The notes: generated by a model not told the origin, from the letters alone. Shown: positions 22,421 to 35,232, counted from the first letter of the stretch. The stretch is 64,000 nt of DNA from Haberlea rhodopensis (GCA_907163345.1 CAJQUN010000024.1:2046001-2110000); one strand, 5' to 3'. Numbers and translations: made by a program.

Positions 22421-24275
22421 TGTGGGGTCCTCGTTACTTAATCCATTATGTATTTCATTAAGCATACATATGTGAGTCTGAATTAAGTAAAAACATACAC
22501 TGTTTAAGAGTTTCCCACTAATAGGTTGTTACAGATGTACCAAAACCACTAGTACAAAACCAAATAACTTTTTCACATATACATTACATGTATAGGTAAC
22601 AACCTAATCCAGTACAACTCCTATGCAGTGGTTCACCTCGCAGCGGAATAAGACTCACGATTCCCACGTCTATGAATTCCTACAGAAACATTCACAAAAC
22701 GTGAGTATAGATAACAACTATCTCAGTGCAATATCAAAACAATCACAATAATGATAAAGCACAATAAAGTCATCAAATGTGAATGCTCTGTATCATGCAT
22801 CAACAAATGCATTATGTCATGACATCTCAAACATATAACCGAGCATATACCCAAACCAGGCGTATATCTCAAGCCAAAGCATATGTAGTATATCTATCGT
22901 GGCAACGATCCCAGCCAAAGCATATACCAACCCGGGCATATCTATCAAGGCAATGATCGCACCAAAGCATATACACATATCTATCAAGGCATCCCACTCA
23001 ATCAGATGAAATCCATGTATGCACATGCATATGATACTACCAATCATATGACATAAAGATAACATAAATCATATGATATCAAAACCATAACATCATCATC
23101 ACATCATATCTATACTCCGTACGTCAACACGTACCTGTAAAGCGACACAAACCAGATAAATCAGTCGTCAATGGTTAATTGCCTCTTTGCCCTGCCTCCT
23201 GTGATGATGTTACAACAATACCAACAATATCATGTTAAAAGAGGTTGAACTATTCATTTCCACAATAAAATAATGTTGTCCAACATTTTAAGTCTACCGA
23301 TCGATCGGTCACTCTAGCGATCGATCGGTCCAAACAAATAACCCTAGCGATCGGTCGGTCAGAAGCTAGCGATCGATCGCTCCAAAATCTAATTTTCTCA
23401 AAACTGCTACGGCTTTCACCGATCGATCGGTCGCTTCCAGCGATCGATCGGTACCTACACCGCCTTACTTCCCCTGTTTCTACCGATCGATCGGAACGAT
23501 CCTACCGATCGATCGGTCGACAACAGAATTGTAGAACAATGACGATTTTGAGCTTATCCTCATGGTGCATCTCCTACAACTCAAAAATTCCCATTCAAAC
23601 ATGATATTTGGATGTTATACCTTCATTTAAACATATTTTCATATCACTACAACTCAATTCATTGACTTTAACAACATATGAATTCCATATTCCTTCAACT
23701 AAATCCCATGCTTCTTAACTTGCATAACAACTATCATGCTAAGTTAATAGATCAACTCACTACAAAAATTAGAGCATGTAAATTCTCCTTACCACAAACT
23801 TCATTTTGACCATGCTTCTAAGCTAGAACCAAGCAAAGACACCAAGGAATTCAAAAGAGCATTTGTAGAGATTTGTAGGTGAGTTTAGGTGAATTGTGTG
23901 TTTAAAATCTGATATTCATCTATAAAATCACCTTTAACTCCAAATGCACATTTACATGTAATTCCTCTCACATACATGGTTAATGTATAGTCAAATTCAC
24001 ATGACATTCCTAGCAATTCAAATGCTAATTTACATGTACATGCATATGAACTTAAATTCAAATGCCCACTAGTACAAGTTGCTTGATATGTTACTACACT
24101 TGATTTAATCCAATCATTCCTATGCACTACATCTGGTGCATCATGTTTCTTTCCTTGTTATATCTCTACTATTCATTTCATGTATGTGAGTATTTCCCTC
24201 GGTTCAACCCGAACCCGAGTCCATATCGTACCGTAATTATTCAAAATTACGCCATAACAAATCCGAGGCATTACA
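22421..24275 (-). repeat. Left (3') LTR of the LARD-like element
   Basis: 1855 bp. It matches 28548-30650 with about 15-20 substitutions by eye, but lacks a block of about 248 bp present in the right LTR between its equivalents of 28953 and 29200. The missing block contains most of the tandem units at 29087-29246. Confidence 0.93.
23296..23519. repeat. Four doublets of ACCGATCGATCGGT palindromes, left LTR
   Basis: Eight motifs in four pairs: perfect ACCGATCGATCGGT or variants such as AGCGATCGATCGGT, AGCGATCGGTCGGT and AGCGATCGATCGCT. Members of a pair are 4-8 bases apart. Pairs are separated by about 15-40 bases. Confidence 0.9.
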
Positions 24276-24288
24276 ATTCTCCCCCACT
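24276..24288 (-). promoter_or_regulatory. Polypurine tract of the LARD-like element
   Basis: On the minus strand AGTGGGGGAGAAT directly precedes the 3' LTR start TGTAATGCC. Confidence 0.8.
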
Positions 24289-27200
24289 CATTGAATTTCA
24301 TCCTCGAAATTCCATATTCAACATATGAATCTCATATATCATACGAATCACATACAGAAAGCCATAAGCTTCAACCCTAGTAGCAATACTTACAAGGAAT
24401 AATAACATAGTGGCAAATAAGCTTTGCACAAACATGCATTATAAATGCAACATTATTTGCCTGCCGGAACAAATAATCAAAACGTAAATCTGCTACATAC
24501 TCAACATGCTCAACTAGCAGATACTTACCAAATTGGCAGTATAAGAAATCAAATGCAAACATACCAGACATTGCACTTTGGATTCTACTGCATACTCATG
24601 TTCTCGCATACCACGTATATCAGCTTGTTACTATTTGCTTTTTATCTACGTAGCCATATGCTTACAATACTCTACACCAGCCAGCATAGATAGTATGTAT
24701 ATCTTGTTGTAAAACCATCAACAGACAAACATTTCACTAGTAGCAGTGAATACTCCAGAAATCATGTCCGAATAGTGGCACATATACAGATCCTGTTAGA
24801 CACAACAGTAGCCATCAAATTAACTTGAGCTCATACAACTCATTGTACGGTGAATACCCATACCCAAGTCACTGCCCACTCACATTCCTGCTGGATGCCT
24901 CCAAATGATCCCCAATGGAGCATCTGTTCGTCTAATGTCTAATACACCCGTCCCTCCTTGGACAACTAATCACCATATAGTAATACAGTCAATGGTTCAA
25001 ATCCTGGTATTACACCTTTTCCATACACCTTATGCCACACTTTATAAACACAGCAACACACATACCCGCATTGTGTATTGTATAACGGTTTAGAATGTTT
25101 CCATTCGTCTGTACTCTTGTGTAAACCTACGCAGAATATCGAGATCAACAAGATACTCTAAACCAAGTACCTCGATCCTTGTCACATGCAGATTCTACAC
25201 ATCCAAATGTGCACAGAGCCATCTCTGCTCGCACATTTCACCAAGTGATATTATCGTATGTCATTACACAATGTGATAGATACAACATATCCATCTATCG
25301 TATGTATACTAATCTCCCACGCCAGACTTCTCAGTCTAGATTAAACACTGGATATGTTACCAGTCTGAAACAAACACTGGACACGCACGTCCAAACCACA
25401 AGAAGCAATCCACATCACACTCATATGTCATCAATGCATAATGTACACCAAAGCCATGTACACTACATATGTCCAGATGAGTATATGGTCATTTCACTCA
25501 ATGACTATGGTCTCATCTGACCCCTGTACCGGAAATGTCATTCTTTGTACCAACTATTTTCCCCCAAGACTACCATCTTGAGTATGACAAGCTTTTACAA
25601 CGACTCCTGACTTTCTATTCACTGTTTCCCTGTAATGATCAACACAAAATATCATGTAGCAATGGAAACCAACATGTTTTCCAACCGACACGTTTTCCCC
25701 GCATGTACAATTCACTTGCTACATGTAGTATGCCAACAAGTCCCACATATCACAGGTACCTGATAACTCATTCCGTTCTGCTTCAAGAATCTATCCATAC
25801 GGATTATCATATCACCCGGATAGATCATAAAATCGAAGATATCACCCGACTATATCACATGATCGAATATATCACTCAGATATATCACATGATCGCATAT
25901 GCATTCCTAATAAACATGACTGCTCCCAACAAAGCGTTATCACCTCTGGTTCATAAAGGAATAGCCAATCCAACAATACATGGAGAGGAACAAATTCCAA
26001 CTCAACTGCAATCATACAATCCACACAATCTTGTTGACATGAATGACAATCAAAGTACCATCCCACTCATGGTCATTCTAATATTATGACTCTGCAATTG
26101 GATTCAAAGGAATTGCCATATCATATAGCATTGCCAATGATACCTTCACAATATTGTAACCGTATTTGTTACTAGTACACCTTCTGTGTACAATCAAATG
26201 ATATCATATCAGAATACCATATAGCAAAATACCATTCACCATCTGGTATATGGCAAACCAGTCTCATATCGGTCATACCACTAGAACATGACACAACTTC
26301 AATACCATACACAAGCTCAAAAGCTAAATCATTTCATGGACAAATCAAGTCCCATCACACTACTTCATACGTGTGAATTTCTTCATCTGTCTCAAAACCA
26401 TCTGCTTGTAATCCCATCTGCTTGTAATCAACCATCATCTGGTTTCAATAGTCATCAACCATCACATGGTTTAGCATACCAACCATTCATTAACCATTAT
26501 ATGGTTTAGTATATCAACCATACTGTTTCCTCATGAAACAGATGCGCAGACTGTCCATCAATAGATATCAACCCAACATCTATCGAGCACAAAATGCAAA
26601 CCAATCAACGATGCAAACCAATCACATGACTAGGTCGGCATATCACAATCACGATCCCATCAGTCACACATCTTCCGTCTTGACTCAAGAATATATGAAT
26701 TTCATGTCAAACGCATAGTACCATCACAACACAACGGAAACTCTGATTGCATCAGCACTACAATCGCAGTGTACAAGCAATCTACGGAAACTCAACCGTC
26801 CTTATCAATCTGGATAACTTGGACCTTAAACATCAGACTTGTGAATCATACATCATAGCCACCAAGCTATGCTATCATACAATAGCTCACACTCAGTGCT
26901 GACCGGATACTCACATGGCCAACCAATCTCTGTTGGTTTCCCTTGTACAGATCACACGACTATCATGTAAGAATCCAGAATATGACAAGATGGCAACACA
27001 ATTCCACTAAAGAATCAGTTTACGGATGTCTATCATGACGTCCTTTTCTGTATCCAGAAGCCATACCAGCATCCAATGCTCTCAGCAACAACACAGATAC
27101 CCACACTCTGTTCAAAGCAGACTAACCAATTTCAACCTCATAAAATACAGTTCACAAACATAGAACTAGATGTTCATATCCAACATCCCATACACAACTG

Positions 27201-28530
27201 TATGCACGTGAGGTATCTCGTGTCAATCAAAGGCACTCATGGTTGCTACACATATCACATATCATACGAACAATCTTAGAACTCGAACGGAGTTCACATC
27301 AACACAATGATATCCATTCCCATCACCATACACGAGCCAGATATACTACATGGCTTCCTAGCACCATGTATGTCCCAGTACAGCCATCACAAAGATCACA
27401 TGTGCTGGCATCACAGCAATCTTTGTCGGTGATCATTGCATCACTGCAATCTCCGCCGGTATGCTCTTTCAATCTGAAAGACTTCCATGCTCAAATCCAT
27501 ATGATACAACAAGAACGAACACAAGAAGCTAATACACAGAAAGGATCAACCAGTCCGTTAACCAGTCACCAAAACACGAGTGACTTGAACGACATCAACT
27601 GATACCAGTCGAACATACTGCGGTTGTACCGCTCCATCAATACGCCTCAGCGCCACTATCATTGAACTTTCCCAAGTTCATGTTCCTTGCCAACTCCATG
27701 ACAACAAACATAAAGTTCAACACACACATACACACCGGAGAACCATACACAGATGATATCCTGACAAGAAAATCATCACCACAATGACCTCACAAATCAC
27801 CAATTACCGTTGTGAAATACCACAATAAAGAATACTCTTATTGTACACTAATTTCACAGTCGCTACATGTACCATCTGAGTATCACAAGTAACTCATGTC
27901 TGCATCAGCTCCCAATGTAAACACACTGCGTTAGCCATACTATCCACAGATCAAGAGCAAAGTATCCCATTCCCATTCAGACCATACATGTCGAACTGAC
28001 AATGCAACCACAGATTGCAATATCAAGAATGCCCTTGAACTAGATACAGTGATCAATAACCTGTATCTTCACTTCCATTCACACATCATGTGTCACCCTT
28101 CAGTCCATCATAAGGTCTGATACACAATCTCATGCAGGCTGACTTTGCACATGGAGCTGATATCAAGCCTTGCTTTTCACGCTCCACCCAATGTACAACT
28201 GACTCCTCCGATTCGGTATCGACCTACATACCATTACCACAGAATCCGTGGAATAGCTCCCGCGAAACATATCATGTCCCCAGCCAAATGATAGTACAGA
28301 AACCCGGTATACCAATCACGGTACACCTACAACCTCACTTATGCCACACGCATAAGGATGTAGACCAGGCCAAGTCATACTATCATCCTGCAAAACAAGG
28401 GTTAACAATAACAGATACAAATACAAAGCATGTTCCCAGACACTAGATCATAAGTATCACATGCCTTTAAGTGATTAGGTAACTCCCTAACTCACTTCCT
28501 CTACCCTTGTTTATCCCGTTCTCGAACCAC
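24289..28530. other. Non-coding interior of the LARD-like element
   Basis: The plus strand is rich in C, A and T and visibly poor in G, which leaves many chance open frames on the plus strand (up to 184 codons at 25535-26089). They lie antisense to the element, have no conserved motif, and are rich in His, Gln, Thr and Ile as expected from the composition. On the sense (minus) strand no frame longer than about 65 codons is seen. Local repeats such as a 'gatagatcataaaatcgaagatatcacccg' block occur near 25800-25900 (three related units). Confidence 0.7.
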
Positions 28531-28543
28531 TGCTCTGATACCA
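28531..28543 (-). promoter_or_regulatory. Primer-binding site of the LARD-like element, tRNA-Met type
   Basis: On the minus strand TGGTATCAGAGCA lies four bases after the 5' LTR end. It is complementary to the 3' end of initiator tRNA-Met. Confidence 0.9.
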
Positions 28544-29086
28544 CTAATGTGGGGTCCTCGTTACTTAATCCATTATGTATTTCATTAAGCATACATATGT
28601 GAGTCTGAATTAAGTAAAAACATACACTGTTTAAGAGTTTCTCACTAATAGGTTGTTACAGATGTACCAAAACCACTAGTACAAAACCAAATAACTTTTT
28701 CACATATACATTACATGTATAGGTAACAACCTAATCCAGTACAACTCCTATGCAGTGGTTCACCTCGCAGCGGAATAAGACTCACGATTCCCACGTCTAT
28801 GAATTCCTACAGAAACATTCACAAAACGTGAGTATAGATAACAACTATCTCAGTGCAATATCAAAACAATCACAATAATGATAAAGCACAATAAAGTCAT
28901 CAAATGTGAATGCTCTGTATCATGCATCAACAAATGCATTATGTCATGACATGTCTCAATAGGCACCCTATTATCACGAGCCCCATATGATATGCCTATT
29001 CAGCTCAATATGTCAGTGGAACCACATCACATCTTCATATTAGCAGCACATATCATAGTACCATGCTCATCTGTGATAATAGCCAG

Positions 29087-29246
29087 AGCATATACCCAAA
29101 CCAGGCGTATATCTCTCAAATACATAACCGAGCATATACCCAAACCAGGCGTATATCTCTCAAATACATAACCGAGCATATACCCAAACCAGGCGTATAT
29201 CTCAAACATATAACCGAGCATATACCCAAACCAGGCGTATATCTCA
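29087..29246. repeat. Tandem repeat, about four units of 42-44 bp
   Basis: Units starting at 29087, 29131, 29175 and 29217 share 'agcatatacccaaaccaggc' then 'gtatatctc'. The left LTR keeps only one unit (about 22842-22872), so repeat-mediated deletion is likely. Confidence 0.9.
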
Positions 29247-29670
29247 AGCCAAAGCATATGTAGTATATCTATCGTGGCAACGATCCCAGCCAAAGCATAT
29301 ACCAACCCGGGCATATCTATCAAGGCAATGATCGCACCAAAGCATATACACATATCTATCAAGGCATCCCACTCAATCAGATGAAATCCATGTATGCACA
29401 TGCATATGATACTACCAATCATATGACATAAAGATAACATAAATCATATGATATCAAAACCATAACATCATCATCACATCATATCTATACTCCGTACGTC
29501 AACACGTACCTATAAAGCGACACAAACCAGATAAATCAGTCGTCAATGGTTAATTGCCTCTTTACCCTGTCTCCTGTGATGATGTTACAACAATACCAAC
29601 AATATCATGTTAAAAGAGGTTGAACTATTCATTTCCACAATAAAATAATGTTGTTCAACATTTTAAGTCT

Positions 29671-29894
29671 ACCGATCGATCGGTCACTCTAGCGATCGAT
29701 CGGTCCAAACAAATAACCCTAGCGATCGGTCGGTCAAAAGCTAGCGATCGATCGCTCCAAAATCTGATTTTCTCAAAACTGCTACGGCTTTCACCGATCG
29801 ATCGGTCGCTTCCAGCGATCGATCGGTACCTACACCGCCTTACTTCCCCTGTTTCTACTGATCGATCGGTACGATCCTACCGATCGATCGGTCG
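29671..29894. repeat. Four doublets of GATCGATC palindromes, right LTR
   Basis: Same arrangement as 23296-23519. A few substitutions differ between the two LTR copies (for example ggtcag/ggtcaa and ctaccg/ctactg), and some of them change arms of the palindromes. Confidence 0.9.
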
Positions 29895-30650
29895 ACAACA
29901 GAATTGTAGAACAATGACGATTTTGAGCTTATCCTGATGGTGCATCTCTTACAACTCAAAAATTCCCATTCAAACATGATATTTGGATGTTATACCTTCA
30001 TTAAAACATATTTCCATATCACTACAACTCAATTCATTGACTTTAACAACATATGAATTCCATATTCCTTCAACTAAATCCCATGCTTCTTAACTTGCAT
30101 AACAACTATCATGCTAAGTTAATAGATCAACTCACTACAAAAATTAGAGCATGTAAATTCTCCTTACCACATACTTCATTTTGACCATGCTTCTAAGCTA
30201 GAACCAAGCAAAGACACCAAGGAATTCAAAAGAGCATTTGTAGAGATTTGTAGGTGAGTTTAGGTGAATTGTGTGTTTAAAATCTGATATTCATCTATAA
30301 AATCACCTTTAACTCCAAATGCACATTTACATGTAATTCCTCTCACATGCATGGTTAATGTATAGTCAAATTCACATGACATTCCTAGCAATTCAAATGC
30401 TAATTTACATGTACATGCATATGAACTTAAATTCAAATGCCCACTAGTACAAGTTGCTTGATATGTTACTACACTTGATTTAATCCAATCATTCCTATGC
30501 ACTACATCTGGTGCATCATGTTTCTTTCCTTGTCATATCTCTACTATTCATTTCATGTATGTGAGTATTTCCCTCGGTTCAACCCGAACCCGAGTCCATA
30601 TCGTACCGTAATTATTCAAAATTACGCCATAACAAATCCGAGGCATTACA

Positions 30651-30655
30651 GAATC
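30651..30655. repeat. Target-site duplication GAATC, right copy
   Basis: Pairs with 22416-22420. Sequence beyond it resumes the pararetrovirus. Confidence 0.93.
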
Positions 30656-31603
30656 TCTCTAAGATCTTGGGATATCTTAGAAGAATCTGGCTCGTTTCTT
30701 GAAATGTTGGTTCTCCCATCCTAATCATCTGGTCCAGACCCTGTTGGATCATTGGTGGCTGGAACCACATCGTCATGTTCAGGATGATCGTCTTTCTGAA
30801 GTTCGGCTAACTCGAACTGCATTTGTGGTTCACTTGATGGAGCTTCTTAGCCATCCTTTCGAGTTTTTTTGTAGTAGGTATGTCGTGCCGGGTGTGCATA
30901 ATCCTGTTCCTCGTAATAGTTTCCACTTATGGTTGAAGCGTTGAGCTTCTGTCATATGCTCTTCATTAAGTGGTTCCAATTTTTAGATGTATCACCTGTA
31001 AGAATGACACTTCGAACATTCGTTCGGGTCCATAATTTCTCGAATTGTCTCCTCTGATTATAATTAATATTCAAGATATTATTATAGTATTTCCAAAATA
31101 AACCTAGGCTCTGATACCAATTTTACGGATCGTAGCTATAGATTTAAAAATGTAAGTAGAATAAGCAAAGCATGCCCAAAATCAAATAGCTAACGTTAAA
31201 AAGGTCTTTATTTGAAAATTTTCTCTCTCCGGTGAGTGATTAGAAACTCAAACTTGGAACTAGGTAGTTAACTATAAAGCATTTTGTAGTAGGGAGTAAA
31301 TCGAAAATCAAACTTGGGTTTAGGGATTAATTCTCAAAATCAAACTTATTTGAAATCGATTATTATTAATACTAAATTGATATGAATCAATATCCTTACG
31401 TGCATTTTTTTTAATGCTATTTTAGATTTTTTTTGCTCTTATATATATAATCATTAATACATATCTCTCATGCTATTAAAATCGAAATATGGTTTATTTG
31501 ACATATTTATATAATTTATATATAAAAAAGTAATATTCAATTTAATAGGTTATGTTGAATTGTCATATCTTCTGAAAGCCCGAGCTTATAGAGAGATTTG
31601 GCA
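30656..31603 (-). mobile_element. Endogenous pararetrovirus, 5' part with primer site and first-gene start
   Basis: Minus-strand continuation of 15400-22420 across the LARD insertion. It holds the tRNA-Met primer site (31107-31119), an AT-rich leader on its far side (31120-31603), and from an ATG at 31031-31033 a broken frame that runs into the insertion point. The first frame stops after about 14 codons and resumes in other frames. The boundary at 31603 is set by the hAT-type element's target duplication and not by a viral feature. Confidence 0.65.
31107..31119 (-). promoter_or_regulatory. Pararetroviral minus-strand primer site, tRNA-Met type
   Basis: TGGTATCAGAGCC on the minus strand, the conserved caulimovirid primer site that marks position 1 of the genome map. 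There is no LTR beside it, unlike 28531, 38944 and 42738, which supports a pararetroviral origin. Confidence 0.75.
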
Positions 31604-32142
31604 ATTAATTATAGGGATGACAACGGGACGGGTTTCGCCAATCCCAGTACCCGCCCCACTACACATAAAACACGGATCCGCCCCTTCTCGGGACATAGTT
31701 TTTTTTAAAAAAAAAATTATCTAGAAATCAATTTTGAAACACAAAAATTGAGTTTTGTTATTGAATTTCATGTTTTCATCTAGTAAATGTTTATAATAAG
31801 CATTGTAAAACTATCTTTAAGCTACCAAATATTTATTAATTTGCTCTAATTCCCTTCAAAATGTCCAACTTCTTTAACATGAACACATGATTTTTGATAT
31901 AAAATTACATAATGACACTTTGTTGTTCAATCAAAGAAGTGAAATGTATATTTAATATTAATTTTTTTAAAAAAAAAATAAAAAAAATGTATAGTTGGGC
32001 GGGTCCGGGCGGGTTCGGCCAATCCCAGGACCCGCCCCTGCTCCACTTCCAAACCTGGTTGAAGCGGTCAAGACCCGCCATGGGGGGCAGGTTCAATGCG
32101 GGTCCGATCTGGACACGCTCCACTGACATCCCTAATTAATTA
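31604..32142. mobile_element. hAT-type MITE with 8-bp target duplications
   Basis: Element 31612-32134 (523 bp) has ends TAGGGATGACAACGGG and, reversed, TAGGGATGTCAGTGGA, flanked by exact 8-bp duplications ATTAATTA (31604-31611, 32135-32142). Eight-base duplications are typical of hAT elements. Both ends carry the GC-rich 'gggcgggt...acccgccc' sequence seen in a common plant repeat. No transposase is present. Confidence 0.85.
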
Positions 32143-32151
32143 TTTATTCTC

Positions 32152-33178
32152 TAAGGCTGTGTTTGATACAAGGATATGATAAGTGGAGGATAGATGAAAA
32201 AAATGGATAATTGGTTGATAAGTGAACCGATGAATAAGTTATATTGTGTGTGGTTCGAATGATTAATAAAGTATGATAAATAATATTGTGTTTGGTGTAC
32301 TTGATAATTAGGTGATAAAGATCAAATTTTTTCATAAAATGACAAAAACACCCTTGAATTGGTTTTATATTTATTATTTTATTTAAATTAAATTTAAATT
32401 TTATACTAATCAAATTAAATTTATTTTTATAATTAATAATTAATAAAATATTATTAATAATTATTTATATATAATAATTCAAATCTCAATTTTTTATCAT
32501 AAATATTTAATAAAATATAATTAATCAACATTCCAAATTTTTCATTTTCTCTATGTACACGAGAGTTATTCGTGTAACCTAATATTTCCCCACATTTATC
32601 TCCATTGCCACCACCACCCAAGCTGCCTCTTTCTCATCCAAGCTGTCTCCTTCTCTTTGTGGTGGCTTATCTCGTTCTTCGTTACTACTTCAAAAGCTCT
32701 ACAAAATTAATCCATTTTAGCTCAATATCTAGAGATATTATAGGAACTTGGTTATCCATGAAGACAAAATATTCAGACGACGTTTTCAACCGATGTTGCT
32801 CCGTCTACGAGATACAAAATATTACAGGAATTGAATTCAGTACCTTGAGCGACGGCTGATACTACTTCAACAACCCTTCCTTCATTTTCGAAGCTTTGTG
32901 ATAGAGGGTCAGTAGTGACGACTGCACAATGGTATAATTGTAGGGTTTCACCAATTATAGAAAGGGGTAATTTTGTACAAGTGTGTTATTTATCCATGTC
33001 ACTGTACAATCTTTCATTACACATCACATCTTGTTGGTGGGATGCTTCCTATCGTGTAATAGCAAATTAGTCACGGGCTTAGGGATAATACAAGCTTTTT
33101 AAAAAACGAGAAGAACAAAGGATGAGCATTGACAATTAATTAATCATGACCTAATCACTTGAGAAGAACACACCCTAA
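32152..33178. mobile_element. Probable PIF/Harbinger (Tourist-like) element, about 1 kb
   Basis: Ends GGCTGTGTTTGATAC (32155) and, reversed, GGGTGTGTTCTTCTC (33175) are similar and are flanked by TAA on both sides (32152-32154, 33176-33178). The interior has TA-rich DNA and a proline/leucine-rich open frame (32605-32859) without a recognised domain. It may be captured host sequence or chance. The 3-bp duplication is short, so the call rests mainly on the TIR similarity. Confidence 0.55.
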
Positions 33179-33551
33179 TACTCATCTACATTTGGCCAGT
33201 TTGCTCATATTTCTTTCTAGAGGTTCATCAAGTGGATATTTTATTTGGGTGGAGTTGTTTGTTATGAGTTTTGAACCTAGGACCTCAGCATTAATCATAA
33301 GCTATGATATCATGTCGATATGTTGTTTATTCTAAACACTTGAGCTTATTGTGATTTGATAATTTATTATTTATTCTCGAATATGTTAAAAAAATGCATT
33401 TAAGTTATTATAAATGATTAAAAGAATAAAAGAAAATAATGAAAACACGCGAAAATACTCATAGAGGTTCATTATTGGAGAATATATAGATATTTTAGTG
33501 ATATATTTAAAATCAAAGATGATTTTGTATTTGTAATTTCTATATCATAAA
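33179..33551. other. AT-rich spacer, nothing recognised
   Basis: No gene or repeat end is identified. Confidence 0.5.
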
Positions 33552-34380
33552 TGTTAGGATCGATTTCGGTTGTGGGTGGCCAATCCACATCCAAGTTCAA
33601 TCAACTTGAGCTTCAATAGCTCGTGTTCTTGAAATAATTGCACCGAGAGATTATATCGAGTTCGGTTACAAAACCGAGCGGAAGACACTCGACATAACCC
33701 GTTCTATAACCGAGTAACAAATTGAAAGACATTTTAAAGGTATGCAAGAAAATATGTAAAAACAGTACGGTAAATATATGCATTAAAGTAAATAACACAA
33801 GAATTTGTTATGGAAGTTCGAAGCATAAACTCTTCTACGTCTCCCCTACTTATCTCATGAAAGGATACACTACAAGATTTGGTTTACACTTTTCAGTATA
33901 CAATCTACTTAGGCTAATACCACACAGATATCCTAAACTCCTAGCCCACACAGAATCACAAAGCTCATGTTCTTACGTCTCACATGAAAAGACCTCACGC
34001 TGTTGTGATAAATCACCAACTGTTACAATTGTATTCACTCTTCTATTTTAGCTCACAAATACAATGAATAGAGTGACTACAAAGGCACAAAAGATCTAGT
34101 TCCAGATCTGATAGAAGCTTGAAAGAGGTGCCAAAAGGTTTGAGGAGTTGCTCTTCATTTAGCAGACTTGTTATTTGAAGTTCCTCAATTGAATCCCAAG
34201 TGAGTTCGCTTTGGAAGAGTTGGATTGATCTTCAATCAGTTGTTATTGAGCTTCCAAATCATGTATATATAGCCCCAATAATTATATATATGTTAGATAC
34301 AAGAATATAGCCGTTGGGACACTTTTAGTAAGCTTTCAAACATTGCAACAGTCATATTCTGTTATCTAGGTTATTTTTGG

Positions 34381-34526
34381 AAGTCCGCTGCCCAAAGTCC
34401 CCTGGTGGAGTCTGATGCTCGAGTCCATTGCTCGAAGTCCGCTGGTCGAGTCTTCTGCTCGAGTCCGCTGCTCGAAGTCCGATGATCGAGTCCGCTGGTC
34501 GAGTCTACTACTCAAGGTCTACTGGT
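34381..34526. repeat. Minisatellite inside the copia LTR
   Basis: About nine imperfect units of 14-16 bp around 'gctcgagtccgctg' and 'gctggtcgagtc'. Each contains TCGA or CTCGAG, so many units are partly self-complementary. Confidence 0.8.
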
Positions 34527-35232
34527 ACCCTGCTGGTTGAAGCTTCGAGGTCTGATGCTTTGGTATCTTGATTACGGCTCTTGATTAGTTGATTTCTGGG
34601 CAAAACGATCAACATAAAAGTTGTAGCCCTTTCTCTTAGCTTTTCATGGAATCATGGATCACTCAATTTTGAGTTTGTATGAGAGAGTTATGCTCGACAT
34701 ACGAGGTGATGCTCATGCTGTAAGTTTGCTGATTTTGTCTGCACATGACGTGACTTGCAGAACCTTTTTGGCCATCTTAACATCCAATTCAGTCATTTAC
34801 TTCTAAAGATGATTTATAGATCTTTGTCGTAGTTTTTCAAAATATACTGAATCATCTTGTTACGATAAGCTAGCTCAGAGTTATGATCGATATACCACAT
34901 ATGCTCCAATTTGTACGCTGTTGTTTCAGCTTTACACCAGCAAGCTCTTGAAGACATGTTTTCATCATGTAAATATTCGAATCAAGTCTGCTAGCCTGAA
35001 ATACGACTTGTAGTAAAAATTGATTTGGCTATCCAACTCTTTTAGAAGCACGTCGTTTCGATAACCGAGCTATGAGATATGATCGATTTAGTTAGCAGTG
35101 CTTGGGACCTACTGGTTGTGTCTACTGGTCCAGTAGACATTTGCTTGTGTCTACTGGTCTAGTTAACTTCAACCCATTTATTTGCTAGTCATCAAGCCCC
35201 TAATCATGATCTATTCACTGCACATTTGATGA

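Larger units (their letters stand above)
22421..30650 (-). mobile_element. LARD-like non-autonomous gypsy-type element
   Basis: 8230 bp with long LTRs (1855 and 2103 bp), TGTGGGG...CATTACA ends on the plus strand, a tRNA-Met primer site next to the right LTR and a polypurine tract next to the left LTR, so it is minus-oriented. The 4.2-kb interior has no gag, protease, RT or integrase that I can recognise on either strand. Long LTRs with a conserved non-coding interior match the LARD class. The 'gaggatgaaattcaatgagtgggggagaat' type end (24276-24305) resembles Tekay/Del chromoviruses, a likely partner lineage. It split a pararetroviral gene. Confidence 0.88.
28548..30650 (-). repeat. Right (5') LTR of the LARD-like element
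   Basis: 2103 bp, the fuller of the two LTRs. It carries four tandem units (29087-29246) and the second copy of the palindrome doublets (29671-29894). It is followed by GAATC at 30651-30655. Confidence 0.93.

Noticed and set aside
22232..22465. Complete 77-codon minus-strand gene
   Set aside because: Its first codons, including the start, come from the inserted LTR beyond 22420; it is a chance fusion with a pararetroviral fragment.
23296..23519. Regularly spaced palindromes that look like a CRISPR array
   Set aside because: Spacing is irregular and paired, motifs are 14 bp, they sit in a plant LTR, and the spacers repeat in the second LTR.
25535..26089. 184-codon plus-strand open frame in the LARD interior
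   Set aside because: Antisense to the element, no known motif, and explained by the G-poor, stop-poor composition.
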